DNA of 64,000 nucleotides, taken from positions 992,001 to 1,056,000 of the forward strand of contig NZ_CP043633.1 in the NCBI RefSeq assembly GCF_012974865.1. Reading direction: 5' to 3'. The DNA comes from Nonlabens sp. Ci31. GTDB taxonomy: Bacteria; Bacteroidota; Bacteroidia; Flavobacteriales; Flavobacteriaceae. Below are positions 18,199-27,707 of this stretch, piece by piece (within the stretch, counting starts at the first letter, position 1; each line of letters begins with the position of its first letter). The notes under the pieces were generated by a model. That model worked only from the letters and a program-made list of their open reading frames with translations, ran no database searches and was not told where the DNA came from. Made by a program: the position numbers and the translations under genes.

Positions 18199-19332
18199 CT
18201 AACTCAAATTCAACATAAACAATTCGCTTGCAATCCCATCGCTGAGAAACTTGCCTTTTCTGGTAACCAGCAAAGTATCGCCATCTAGGTAGAGCAAATG
18301 GTCTTTTAAATAACCTGCGGCTTGTTTTAAAAGATATTCTTTAAAGTTTAGTCCGTAATCTGTTTTTACTTTTAAGAGGGAAACACCGTAAATAGTTCGC
18401 AAACCAGTCATAATGTATTCATTATACTGGTCTACTACAGTCAACTCTTCTGTTTCCATAGGCAACTCTCCTGCCTGAATGGACTTCATGTACTTTACAT
18501 TATTATTGATATTCCAGCCACGTCTTTTACCGTCAAAGCTATGTGCACTTGGCCCTATCCCAATATAGCTTTTACCGGTCCAGTAAGCAGTGTTGTTTTG
18601 GGAGAAGAAACCTTCCTTACCAAAATTTGAGAATTCATAATTTTTAAAATGATTCAATTCCATGACGTCCAGCAGTATCTCAAAATGTTGTTGTGCCACC
18701 TCATCTTCTACTTGAGCTACAATTCCTTTTTCTATAAAGGATTTAAGCACTGTATTTTCTTCTACGGTAAGTGCATAACTAGAAATATGCGGCACTTTTA
18801 AAGCTATGGCTTTGTTTAAATTCTCGCGCCATCTTTCCTTGCTCATACCTGGAATTCCATAAATAAGATCTATAGAAATATTAGGGAAATAAGTCACTGC
18901 TTGCTCGATGCATTTGTGAGCTTCTGTAGCATTGTGAGCACGATTCATCAGTTGGAGATCTTCTTCAAAAAAACTTTGGACTCCTAAAGAGAGACGGTTA
19001 ACGCGTGTTTTTGAAAAAGAAATGAGTTTTTCTTCGGTCAAATCATCAGGATTTGCCTCCAAGGTAATTTCTGGATGTGCTGCGACGGTATAGTGATCAA
19101 AAACAGTTTGAATGATCTTTTCTATCTCTTTAACTTCCAGCACGCTAGGAGTTCCACCACCAAAATAAATCGTTTGCACGGTGGTGTTTTTAAACTCGCT
19201 TTCGCGAAAGCTTAACTCATCACAAATAGCGTCAATTATATTGGTCTTGTGCTTCAAATTAGTGCTAAAATGGAAGTCGCAATAATGACAAGCCTGTTTG
19301 CAAAATGGAATATGTATATAAATACCGCTCAT
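18199..19332 (-). CDS. hemW: Radical SAM heme chaperone HemW
   Basis: The 377-aa protein opens with 'GIYIHIPFCKQACHYCDFHF', the CxxxCxxC cluster site (Cys11, 15, 18) of the HemN/HemW family. 'YFGGGTPSVL' and 'EANPDDLT' follow, with 'RLSLGVQSF' and 'SIDLIYGIPG'. The length (about 375) and the lack of the N-terminal extension of true oxygen-independent coproporphyrinogen oxidase (HemN, about 450 aa) favour HemW, which inserts haem into respiratory enzymes. A promoter box TACTTTTG ends 5 nt before the ATG, implying an almost leaderless mRNA. A near-exact copy of the iterated palindrome lies in the coding frame. Confidence 0.93.
   Translation of the reverse strand: MSGIYIHIPFCKQACHYCDFHFSTNLKHKTNIIDAICDELSFRESEFKNTTVQTIYFGGGTPSVLEVKEIEKIIQTVFDHYTVAAHPEITLEANPDDLTEEKLISFSKTRVNRLSLGVQSFFEEDLQLMNRAHNATEAHKCIEQAVTYFPNISIDLIYGIPGMSKERWRENLNKAIALKVPHISSYALTVEENTVLKSFIEKGIVAQVEDEVAQQHFEILLDVMELNHFKNYEFSNFGKEGFFSQNNTAYWTGKSYIGIGPSAHSFDGKRRGWNINNNVKYMKSIQAGELPMETEELTVVDQYNEYIMTGLRTIYGVSLLKVKTDYGLNFKEYLLKQAAGYLKDHLLYLDGDTLLVTRKGKFLSDGIASELFMLNLS
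19197..19212. repeat. Near-exact iterated palindrome copy in hemW
   Basis: One terminal mismatch to CGCTTTCGCGAAAGCG; the inner 14 bp are perfect. Confidence 0.85.
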
Positions 19333-19337
19333 TACAG

Positions 19338-19345
19338 CAAAAGTA
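19338..19345 (-). promoter_or_regulatory. -7 box of hemW (TACTTTTG), 5 nt from ATG
   Basis: The match to TAnnTTTG is so close to the start codon that transcription would begin at or beside the ATG. Confidence 0.55.
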
Positions 19346-19504
19346 AGTCTTAAAACACTAGCAAAATAAGGCCCTTCCGATAAAATGTTCTTTTTTAGGG
19401 TGAAAGTGTTAAATGTTGGTTTTTAAGATGTTAAATGATACAATAAATCTATATTCGGCACCGTTCGTGTAGACATCGTATTAATTTAAAACCTAATAAA
19501 ATTT

Positions 19505-20455
19505 ATGTATACTAAACTAGTAGTTTTTCTTGCTTTTGTGACGCTAGGCGTGTCTTTTGCGACCGAGAAAACTCCGTTAATAAACACTACAAATCCTCAG
19601 CCTGAGGTCGTGAATTATCAAGATGCTGGTTTACAACTCGCACTTCAAGATCAAATCAACGCAAACGCTCAGTGGAAAAATCTTATCCAGCAAAAAAGGA
19701 TGTCCGTCAGCTTGGTAGACATGACTGATGAAAACAATATTAAATACGCCAATATCAACGGTGATAACATGATGTATGCTGCCAGTATGCCAAAAATTGC
19801 TGTGCTTTATGCAGCGATTGATGCTATCGAAGAAGGAGACCTTAGACTTACTAAAAAGGTTCAAAATGACATGTGGTTAATGATTAATAAATCAAATAAC
19901 GCTGCATCCACTAGAATGATTGATCGTGTGGGCTTTCAACGTATTGAAGATTTGATGTGTAATCCAGAAAACCCTTTTTACGATAAAGAAGGAAGTGGCG
20001 GCTTATGGGTAGGAAAAAGATATGCCGCGCAAGGAAAGCGCAATCCAGAGCCTATTAGAGGACTAAGCCATGCAGCTACTACTGATGCCGTGGCAAAATT
20101 CTACTACCAACTGGCCACTGGACAACTCATCAATAAAAAGCGCAGTGCACAAATGTTGAAGTACTTAAAAAACCCTGGTTTACATCATAAATTTGTCAAC
20201 ACCTTAGATGTTATTGCCCCTGAGGCGACACTTTACCGTAAAAGTGGCTCTTGGAAAAACTGGCATTGTGATTCTATAATGGTAGTGGATGAAGCAAGAG
20301 GTAAAAAATACATTCTCGTAGCAATGGTAGAAGATTCAGCAGGCGAGCAAATTATAAGAGATTTAGTAAAGCCCGCAGAGATTGCACTAGATCAAAGCGC
20401 TACCTTAGCTCCTGATTTAGAAGAAAATGAAATCACTATTACAACAGATTCATAA
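19505..20455 (+). CDS. Exported class-A-beta-lactamase-like serine hydrolase
   Basis: The 316-aa protein has a signal peptide (about residues 1-19). It shows the three motifs of the penicillin-recognising serine enzyme fold: SxxK 'SMPK' (Ser94), 'SNN' (Ser130) and 'KSG' (Lys246). The class A Glu166 region is not evident ('PENPFYDKEGSGGLW' occupies that area). It is therefore more likely a periplasmic peptidase or amide hydrolase acting on cell-wall-type substrates than a resistance enzyme. Its 3' end overlaps the next gene by 29 bp, linking it to the nucleotide-transporter-like protein. A second member of the fold lies at 23301-24572. Confidence 0.8.
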   Translation: MYTKLVVFLAFVTLGVSFATEKTPLINTTNPQPEVVNYQDAGLQLALQDQINANAQWKNLIQQKRMSVSLVDMTDENNIKYANINGDNMMYAASMPKIAVLYAAIDAIEEGDLRLTKKVQNDMWLMINKSNNAASTRMIDRVGFQRIEDLMCNPENPFYDKEGSGGLWVGKRYAAQGKRNPEPIRGLSHAATTDAVAKFYYQLATGQLINKKRSAQMLKYLKNPGLHHKFVNTLDVIAPEATLYRKSGSWKNWHCDSIMVVDEARGKKYILVAMVEDSAGEQIIRDLVKPAEIALDQSATLAPDLEENEITITTDS

Positions 20456-23246
20456 TTTTTTTGACATAAGGGATGGAGAAGAGTCCATTTCCCTTATGAT
20501 GCAGCTGTATATATTTTTAATTATATGCGCATTACTGATAGTTAAACCTACAGTAAATGCGCTTTTTTTATATCAATTAGGAGCTGAAAATTTATCTGTT
20601 GCATTTATAATAATTGCAGTTACTGCTGTGGTGGTCTCATTTCTCTACAATAAGTCTTTAGAGAGATTTCCACTGCGCTATATTATAAGATCAACCCTAG
20701 GCTTGTTTTCTTTAGGTTTTATAATCATGGGGTTTATTGTGGCCTTTAATTGGGTTACTCCATTCTTTGCCTATTTGTTCTACACCATGGTAGCAATGTT
20801 TGCTTTATTAGCCACTTCTCAATTTTGGGTGATGGCAAATGTGGTTTTCAATGTTAGAGAGGCAAAAAGGCTTTTTGGCTTTATAGGAGCTGGTGGAATT
20901 GCTGGTGGAATCATAGGTGGGTACCTCACTTCCGTTCTTGTCGGATTTCTAGGAAATGGAGTTTTAATGATGATCGCTGGATTGCTTATTGCACTGAGTA
21001 CTATAGTTTTTCAACGCATCTGGAAAACGCGTGTACAGACTTTAAGTAAATTTAAAAGGAAAGAAAGAGCCACTGTTTCTTCAGAGTCTTCTATAAAACT
21101 CATCTATCAGTCCAAACACCTCACCTATCTCGCTGCCGTAATAGGTCTAGGTGTACTGGTTGCTAAGTTGGTGGATTACCAGTTCAGTTACATTGCAGCT
21201 GCTCAAATAACAGACCCAAAAGAACTGGCTTCTTTTTTTGGGTTTTGGTTCAGTACGTTTAATATTGTTTCTTTATTGATACAGTTGTTCCTGACTAATA
21301 AGATACTTGAAAACACAGATATCAGTGTTAGCCTTATCGCATTGCCCGCTGGAATCGTTTTACTTTGTGTAGGCTTGTTATTTTTTCCAGAATTATGGAT
21401 CGTGATTATTATCAAAGGTCTAGATGGAAGTTTGAAACAATCGCTTCATAAAAGTGCTGTAGAATTACTTTCCTTACCTATTCCACCTCATATTAAGAAC
21501 AAAACTAAAACCTTTATTGATGTGGTAGTGGATAGCCTTGCGACTGGGATCGCTGGTTTTCTGCTCATTTTTGTGATCAAAGGTCTAGAACTATCTGACA
21601 CTTATATCACGGGAATTACTATTGCCGTTGTGCTCTTATGGATATTCGTCGCTTTTAAAGTAAGAGATGCGTATCTAGGAACCTTTAAGGAGAGTATTAT
21701 GATACGTGAAAACCTGGGGAGCTCTAAAAAATCGTCAGCTCGCATACGTCAAAACATGAAAATTATCTTTGAATCTGGCTCTGAAAAAGATATTCTTGAA
21801 ATGCTTAAAAGACTTCCAGAAGTGGCCCATAAATCCATCAAAAAAGATGTTCTTAACTTACTGGATCACCCCAGTAATAAGGTGAAGGCCGCAGTAATAG
21901 ATAACCTCAATTACATTACCAAAGAACCTCAAATTAAAGTACAAGATTTTATCTATTTAAAAGATGATGATCTTATCGTAAGTACCATGAGGTATTTATT
22001 GTCTCAAGATAAAGTTTCACATCAGTTCTTTGAACAGTATTTGAATTATGATGAAGAGTTTATTTCTACAGCAGCATTATTGTGCCTAGCAAGAGAATCT
22101 GAAGACAACCCTACTTTAGCTTCTAAATACAACCTCCATCTTAGGATACAGTTGTTTATAGATGAGCTTGAAAATCGGGAAAGCGATTTAAGTATATCAG
22201 AAATTGCTCGGGTGATTGAGACATTGGGTTATATAAAAAGGACTCGCTTTCACAGCATTATAGAACGCTACCTCACACATCCCAACCCCATTCTTAAAAA
22301 CGCAGCGCTTCTTGCTGCTGGAGAGACTGCTAGAGAAAAGTTTTTACCTGTGCTTTATGAAGAATTAGAGCATATCGCTTATCGCGAAAACTGTATTAAA
22401 GCCATCTCTAGTTTTGGAAATGCCATTATCCCGACTTTGTACAAAAGGTATCTCGATAAGAACTTAAGCCATCAACAAAGATCTCAGATACCTGTCATCG
22501 TCAGTAAAATACATTCAGAAAAAGCCTACCGCACACTGTTTAAAATGAGTCAAAGAGGTAATTTTAAAATAAGAACAAAAGCAGCTGGCCTGCTCTACAG
22601 CTGGCGCAGAGAAGGAGTAGATTATACTATTAATCAACGCACGCTGCATATCATGGTTTACAACGAATGTAAGTTATATCGAGCTTTATTGGGTTGTTAT
22701 TTTTCCATGCGCATTATAGAGCGATCTAAATTGCAGCCAGAAAAAGTCATCTCATTAGCTGAAAAAACAGAACGATCTCACTTAATACAGCAACTAAAGG
22801 CATGCCTAGAACTCAATCTAAAAAGAGTCTTTCACCTACTGGCGCTATATTACAATCCAGATGATGTTTTTGTAGCCTATAAAGGGCTTCTAAGTGAGAC
22901 TAAGGAGTCTCAACTACAAGCTATGGAATACCTCGATGGTCTATTAGGAAGGAATCTAAAAACACAACTACTGCCTCTTCTCGAGACTGGTTTTAGCTCA
23001 CCTCAGCAAGAAATGAGTGATTATCACAAACACATCGCGCTATTTAATCAAGAGGACTGTCTTAAGACATTACTTTATATAGAGGATCAAACTACCCAAT
23101 TGAAAACAATTGCATTGCTTAAATTGATTGAAGAAGATTACTCCTATCAACTGCTTATAGAAGCCTCTGATATGACTTCTCATAAAATAAATGAAGCAGC
23201 ACTAGAGGCTTTAAAATTTAAAAATAACCAACAGAAAAGTGCCTAG
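20427..23246 (+). CDS. Npt/TLC-type nucleotide-transporter-like membrane protein with C-terminal HEAT repeats
   Basis: The 939-aa protein has an N-terminal half (about 1-430) with about 10-12 membrane helices of MFS type. Segments such as 'VKPTVNALFLYQLG', 'FWVMANVVFNVREAKRLFGFIGAGGIAGGIIGG' (about 133-165) and 'KGLDGSLKQSLHKSAVELL' resemble the ATP:ADP antiporter (TLC/Npt) family. The C-terminal half (about 440-930) is soluble and consists of helical HEAT-like repeats ('HPSNKVKAAVIDNL', 'HPNPILKNAALLAAG'). The substrate is unknown, and free-living relatives are not proven nucleotide exchangers. The start lies inside the end of the serine hydrolase gene, 29 bp before its stop, suggesting coupled translation. 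Confidence 0.8.
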   Translation: MKSLLQQIHNFFDIRDGEESISLMMQLYIFLIICALLIVKPTVNALFLYQLGAENLSVAFIIIAVTAVVVSFLYNKSLERFPLRYIIRSTLGLFSLGFIIMGFIVAFNWVTPFFAYLFYTMVAMFALLATSQFWVMANVVFNVREAKRLFGFIGAGGIAGGIIGGYLTSVLVGFLGNGVLMMIAGLLIALSTIVFQRIWKTRVQTLSKFKRKERATVSSESSIKLIYQSKHLTYLAAVIGLGVLVAKLVDYQFSYIAAAQITDPKELASFFGFWFSTFNIVSLLIQLFLTNKILENTDISVSLIALPAGIVLLCVGLLFFPELWIVIIIKGLDGSLKQSLHKSAVELLSLPIPPHIKNKTKTFIDVVVDSLATGIAGFLLIFVIKGLELSDTYITGITIAVVLLWIFVAFKVRDAYLGTFKESIMIRENLGSSKKSSARIRQNMKIIFESGSEKDILEMLKRLPEVAHKSIKKDVLNLLDHPSNKVKAAVIDNLNYITKEPQIKVQDFIYLKDDDLIVSTMRYLLSQDKVSHQFFEQYLNYDEEFISTAALLCLARESEDNPTLASKYNLHLRIQLFIDELENRESDLSISEIARVIETLGYIKRTRFHSIIERYLTHPNPILKNAALLAAGETAREKFLPVLYEELEHIAYRENCIKAISSFGNAIIPTLYKRYLDKNLSHQQRSQIPVIVSKIHSEKAYRTLFKMSQRGNFKIRTKAAGLLYSWRREGVDYTINQRTLHIMVYNECKLYRALLGCYFSMRIIERSKLQPEKVISLAEKTERSHLIQQLKACLELNLKRVFHLLALYYNPDDVFVAYKGLLSETKESQLQAMEYLDGLLGRNLKTQLLPLLETGFSSPQQEMSDYHKHIALFNQEDCLKTLLYIEDQTTQLKTIALLKLIEEDYSYQLLIEASDMTSHKINEAALEALKFKNNQQKSA

Positions 23247-23300
23247 TGATTCCACCCCAATTTAAACAGCGGCACTTCTGAAGTGTAAATTGTATTAAAA

Positions 23301-24572
23301 TTACTTCTTCTTTTCAGTGAGCTCGTATTTCTTTCTAATCTGTTTATCTATAGCACTGGCGAGGTACATGTGCGCGCCAGCGCTGTTAGTGCTTAATACA
23401 TTACTCTCTAAACAAACAATGTAGTTGGTGCCATTAGGATGTTCTACAATACAAACGCTGTTCATGTAATTATAAACGTTCCCCTTGTATTCTCCATAAG
23501 GAGTCCCTAAAGCTTTATTATTACTGTACAAACTACCTGATTTAAAATAAAGGGCAGCATCATTCAATTGCGGACTCGCACCATAACGTATCCTGCGATC
23601 TGTCATGTAGAGCAATCTCTTAATTTCTAAGCTTGATTCTTGATCTATAACAAGGCCTTGTTCTAAGTTGATAAAGTATTTCATCAAGCCTTTTGGCGTT
23701 GCTATAGAGCCTCCTTTACTACCCACGTACTTATCAGGACCGTTAGTGAAAAAACTACCCAATCGCCACTCGTCTTGAGTAATACCTAAATCTCTTAATG
23801 GCTGGTTGACTAAATCTATAGCTATATTGGTAAGCTCACTTCTATTGGCCTTTTCCAAATAAGCGTCTGCTTCATCTTGTGTTAGGGTAAAATATTTATC
23901 TCCAAAGATGCGCATCAATAAAGCTTCTCTCCAAACAATACTTGCGGCTCCGTTATTACTTACACTTAACATATGATCTACCCATTCATATAGGGTAAAT
24001 TCATCGCTCGCAATTACGGTGCGTTTAATAAAGCTGTCTTTTTCTATATTATAAATAGGAATGGTATGATGATCGTAAAGTCCCCATCTTCCAGATTTAA
24101 CCACCTTATTTTTCATCAACTCTGTACGCACATTAAAGTCTCCTGGACATAGGTTTCTCAACTCTGTAAAGAAGGCCGTTGCTACAACAATTTTCCCTAC
24201 GCTTCCAGGCTGGAAACCGCTGTTTTCATTCATTGCTGCATATCGCATATGATCAATATCAGTCATATCTAAAACAGTAATCCCATAACCAGAACGACTA
24301 GGGAAAAGGCGCAACATCTCTTGTTGGAATTCTTTATCTACGGTCATTATGCTATCAACAGGAATGGTTTTTTCACACATCCATAGGTTGATTTCGTCAT
24401 ACTTCTTGAAAGAGCCTTTTCTGAGATAATACTCTGTAATAGTACTATCCAAGGTTTTTTCAAGCCTCTTTAATCTTTTGATTCCTGTTTTATTATACCC
24501 ATCAATAGGATAAAATGCCATAAGGAACAGGGCCGTAAACAGCACCGTTATTATAGTAGTTATATGTTTCAC
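23301..24572 (-). CDS. Second class-A-beta-lactamase-like serine hydrolase
   Basis: The 423-aa protein has an N-terminal hydrophobic segment (about residues 4-20). The fold motifs are 'SVGK' (Ser124/Lys127), 'SNN' (Ser205) and 'KSG' in 'YFKSGSL' near 337. It is longer than class A beta-lactamases (about 290 aa), with an extra N-terminal region of about 90 residues. Its start codon overlaps the stop of the PEP-synthase-like gene by 4 bp, so both are made from one transcript. This suggests a joint periplasmic or envelope function, not antibiotic resistance. The substrate is unknown. Confidence 0.8.
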   Translation of the reverse strand: MKHITTIITVLFTALFLMAFYPIDGYNKTGIKRLKRLEKTLDSTITEYYLRKGSFKKYDEINLWMCEKTIPVDSIMTVDKEFQQEMLRLFPSRSGYGITVLDMTDIDHMRYAAMNENSGFQPGSVGKIVVATAFFTELRNLCPGDFNVRTELMKNKVVKSGRWGLYDHHTIPIYNIEKDSFIKRTVIASDEFTLYEWVDHMLSVSNNGAASIVWREALLMRIFGDKYFTLTQDEADAYLEKANRSELTNIAIDLVNQPLRDLGITQDEWRLGSFFTNGPDKYVGSKGGSIATPKGLMKYFINLEQGLVIDQESSLEIKRLLYMTDRRIRYGASPQLNDAALYFKSGSLYSNNKALGTPYGEYKGNVYNYMNSVCIVEHPNGTNYIVCLESNVLSTNSAGAHMYLASAIDKQIRKKYELTEKKK

Positions 24573-27481
24573 TTTGCAATGGGTTTATGAAGTAGTAATT
24601 CAGTGTTGACGTTTACATTTGCATCTATAGAATTCAGGTATTCCGAATTTACAGCCTGATTGTTTTCTACAAAAGGACGTATCTGAAATAAGTATAGTTT
24701 CCCGTCTTTAAATCCTAATTCAATGTCCCAAGCACCTGTATAACTTCCGTCCTTAGAACCTGGCATTACCTCATGAACAGTTTTGGCAAATTCTCTTATG
24801 GTTTTTAGATCATCCTGAGATAGAATAGGCTTGTTAAAATCTACCTGTTCCATTACAGACCCACCAGTTTTAGGAAGCTTGCGTTGTTTGTTCTCACGAG
24901 CTGGAGACATCAATAAGCCATTGCCTTCTCGATCGACGAGATAGGTTTCTGCATTTTGACCATCTACGGCTCCACCAGCACCACGACTCATGGCTACGGT
25001 AATAGAGTTAGGGTCGTTTTTGATAAAGTCTTTAGTAATCAAAACACCGCTGTAATCCACATCTACAGTAGGAATGATCAAAATAGACGGGTATACATTT
25101 TCTGGATTTTCTAGGTATACCTGTCTCCATTTAAAACTGCGTTCTGTATATGGGCTTGCCCATACCTCCCGTATTCCATTGATGACCTTTTCTCTTTCTA
25201 ACGCATTAAAAACAGTAAGGTTAAGTCCTGCCCCTGTAAACTCTTCCAAGTCTTCCATATTGGTATCACTGCGTAAAAAGACAGGAACATTACCTAATTG
25301 ATCGCCTAATATGCTTTTAAAATCGTCTTCTAACGCACTGATAAAACTCTTCTTAAAGGGCATTATCGCAATAGCTGCTCTTAAGGTTTTTAATTCTTCC
25401 AGCTGGTAATCTACTATTTCTTGTTCTGATTTTCCTTCTTCCTTTAGCTGTTTCGCTTTCGCGAAAGCGGACATCAAAAAATCCCAGTAACTGCAACTAG
25501 TTTCTGGCATTTGTTGATTCATATGATCTTTAAAAACCCCAAATGGAATCACTATACCATTCACCACCTTATCAGGAAATAGTTGCTTCAACTGACCGAG
25601 ATTTGCAGCTTTAGGACCACAAAGAATTCCACTGTCAGCACTTCCTACAGCGGCCATATCCAATGGTAACTTCCCCTCCAATTTTAACTTTCCTTCGGGA
25701 ATTCTAATGGTTTTCTTTTCCTTCTTGTTTGCCTTATTAAATAACGCGTTCTCTATAGCAGACATATTTGATGCAGGCTTTAGAACTACGGTACCTTGAT
25801 TACTTACTGCATAGAAAATCTCCTGACCGTCAAGGTCTTTAAGGTCATTCAAATTATCACTAGAAATAGCCGCATTGGGAATTGCCAAATTGCGAGCTAA
25901 CAATTGCACATGAGAAACCAAATTCCCTTCAGAAACTGTTGCGATTCCGGACACGGGTTTCAAATCACTAGGTGGGTGATCAAAAATATAAATTTTGTTA
26001 GGATCTACCTGCATGCCTTCAGCATTTCCAGCCACAACGACCAGCTTTCCTTTAGTATAACCAGGATTCAAACCTCTGATAGAGCTGACGTTATCTACTC
26101 CTGCAATCTCGCTGGTAAGCCCTATTTGTCTAGAAACTAAACCACCTAAATTCCCTATAGCGTCGCCTAATGGTAACAATAGGGAGCTTCTTATACGGTC
26201 GTCATAAAAACCGTAAGCTTTAGGCTCAAATTTGCTGTATTCTTCTACCACATCACCGTAGATGGAATGTACCATTCCTGTACCCCATTCTACTTGACTG
26301 CGACCTGTATTTATAAAATCTAAAAGTTCATGGGCTTTTATAATTTTCCCTTTAGGAATAAATAACTCTTGCTCGATCGCATTCCATTCCCACATTTCTA
26401 CATATCCTGCGCTTGCTAATGCCTCACTCAAAGAATAAATCTTATCGAGGTGTTCTTGAAGGTCCACGGGCTCCCAACTTCCAGCTTGTTGAAAAATCAA
26501 CTCTTCCAATCTTAAACTCAACTCTAAGGCATTGGTGCGGCGTGTGCCTCTTTTGTCATCTTTAATATTAGTTCTTATATCACACATCAAATTTGCTGCT
26601 GCAGGAACGATAATAGCAGGATCATTTTCATTTGCATAAAACTTAGAAAACCATTCTGCTTGTGTTCTTATATAATCGTTTTTATTCCAGTCTGCAACCA
26701 TTTTATGCAAATCACTCACAGAAACTGGTTGGAAAAACTCCTGCATATCACTCATGAGTTTATTAAAATCCTTCTTAGAAGTGTCTGATATTTTTGCTTC
26801 ATTTTTATCGAGCCACTCCTTCACCGACTCCACATCCTGCGCCTGTGGATTTCCATGTATCTTGATACGTAGATCCATAAACTTAGTATGACGCTCTGCG
26901 AGTACTTTACTCAAACTGCGTATATCTTGTGCAAGATTGGTATCTCCATCGTGAGGCAGGTCACGCAGGCTTTCTCTAATCAAGAAGAAGTCTCTTTCGA
27001 TAAGATCATTATCTGCTAGGATGGTGTAATAGAATTTGCGACCCCACTCTTCTTCGTCTTCAATTTGCCTTGCGCCACGATAAAATCTAGAACGCTCTTG
27101 AATCCAACCGTTATCGACAGATTCTAAATACTTACCTAATTGATATTGTTTTAAACGACTGTGATTATTAGTACCGTCCCAAAAATCCCATACATCATTA
27201 GAGGCTAGAATTTCGCCAAAAAAGATATGGCGTTGTTTTGCAAGTTCTTTTACCTCAAATTTATAACTGGCATGCTGCATTCCTTCTCCTATGGACTCAG
27301 GGCATGGGTCTTTTGAATCTCTAACCGTACCGTCTGGACAAAACCAGTTGATACTTTTGTAGGGACCACGATCCAATTCTCGATACTGCTGGATCATTTC
27401 TTTAACCCGAGCATCAGTAAATTCTTGTGCTACGTTAGTAGCGCTAGTTAGTAAAACAAGAAACAACAATATTCTATACAT
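24569..27481 (-). CDS. PEP synthase/PPDK-like protein with apparent signal peptide
   Basis: The 970-aa protein begins with a hydrophobic leader (about residues 1-19, 'MYRILLFLVLLTSATNVAQ'). Residues about 20-430 are helical and unassigned. A phosphohistidine swivel domain follows at about 470-570, with 'EGNLVSHVQLLARNLAIPNA' and presumed phospho-His524. Then comes a pyruvate/PEP-binding ATP-grasp domain at about 615-965: 'CGPKAANLGQLKQLF', 'VFLRSDTNMEDLEEFTGAG', 'MSRGAGGAVDGQNAETYLVD', 'WDIELGFKDGKLYLFQIRPF'. In PPDK and PEP synthase the ATP-grasp domain precedes the swivel domain; here the order is swivel then ATP-grasp, and the C-terminal PEP barrel is missing. An exported ATP-grasp enzyme would be odd. 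It is coupled to a serine hydrolase gene. The substrate is unknown. Confidence 0.8.
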   Translation of the reverse strand: MYRILLFLVLLTSATNVAQEFTDARVKEMIQQYRELDRGPYKSINWFCPDGTVRDSKDPCPESIGEGMQHASYKFEVKELAKQRHIFFGEILASNDVWDFWDGTNNHSRLKQYQLGKYLESVDNGWIQERSRFYRGARQIEDEEEWGRKFYYTILADNDLIERDFFLIRESLRDLPHDGDTNLAQDIRSLSKVLAERHTKFMDLRIKIHGNPQAQDVESVKEWLDKNEAKISDTSKKDFNKLMSDMQEFFQPVSVSDLHKMVADWNKNDYIRTQAEWFSKFYANENDPAIIVPAAANLMCDIRTNIKDDKRGTRRTNALELSLRLEELIFQQAGSWEPVDLQEHLDKIYSLSEALASAGYVEMWEWNAIEQELFIPKGKIIKAHELLDFINTGRSQVEWGTGMVHSIYGDVVEEYSKFEPKAYGFYDDRIRSSLLLPLGDAIGNLGGLVSRQIGLTSEIAGVDNVSSIRGLNPGYTKGKLVVVAGNAEGMQVDPNKIYIFDHPPSDLKPVSGIATVSEGNLVSHVQLLARNLAIPNAAISSDNLNDLKDLDGQEIFYAVSNQGTVVLKPASNMSAIENALFNKANKKEKKTIRIPEGKLKLEGKLPLDMAAVGSADSGILCGPKAANLGQLKQLFPDKVVNGIVIPFGVFKDHMNQQMPETSCSYWDFLMSAFAKAKQLKEEGKSEQEIVDYQLEELKTLRAAIAIMPFKKSFISALEDDFKSILGDQLGNVPVFLRSDTNMEDLEEFTGAGLNLTVFNALEREKVINGIREVWASPYTERSFKWRQVYLENPENVYPSILIIPTVDVDYSGVLITKDFIKNDPNSITVAMSRGAGGAVDGQNAETYLVDREGNGLLMSPARENKQRKLPKTGGSVMEQVDFNKPILSQDDLKTIREFAKTVHEVMPGSKDGSYTGAWDIELGFKDGKLYLFQIRPFVENNQAVNSEYLNSIDANVNVNTELLLHKPIAK
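25454..25469. repeat. Iterated palindrome copy in PEP-synthase-like gene
   Basis: Exact copy of CGCTTTCGCGAAAGCG, read as Ser-Ala-Phe-Ala-Lys-Ala in the linker of the ATP-grasp domain. Confidence 0.9.
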
Positions 27482-27486
27482 ACTAT

Positions 27487-27494
27487 CAAAAGTA
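27487..27494 (-). promoter_or_regulatory. -7 box of PEP-synthase-like gene (TACTTTTG), 5 nt from ATG
   Basis: The match to TAnnTTTG lies directly before the start codon, again predicting a leaderless or near-leaderless mRNA. Confidence 0.5.
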
Positions 27495-27654
27495 TATTAA
27501 TTTAAATTAATTAACTCTATTATTAAGAGTGGATTAACTGAACTACGTATAGGGTTTATAGCTTATCGCCAGTTGTAATACGGGTATGGGTATTTTATTT
27601 TTATGCCTTGTCTACCAGCATACAGAGAAGCTTTATGACCCAGCTTGCTCCAAC

Positions 27655-27689
27655 AAAAAAGCAGCTCTTGAATCAAGAGCTGCTTTTTT
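27655..27689. terminator. Strong bidirectional-looking terminator
   Basis: A perfect 16-bp inverted repeat (27655-27670 with 27674-27689) with a 3-nt loop is flanked by A and T runs on both sides. It ends the TonB-receptor-like gene on the minus strand. Confidence 0.9.
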
Positions 27690-27707
27690 GATAATGGAAT
27701 TTATACC

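Noticed and set aside
18199..19332. Oxygen-independent coproporphyrinogen oxidase (HemN)
   Set aside because: The protein is too short and lacks the HemN N-terminal extension; HemW fits better.
19505..20455. Antibiotic-resistance beta-lactamase
   Set aside because: The fold motifs are present but the class A general-base Glu region is not evident, and the gene is coupled to a transporter-like gene. A cell-wall or peptidase role is more likely.
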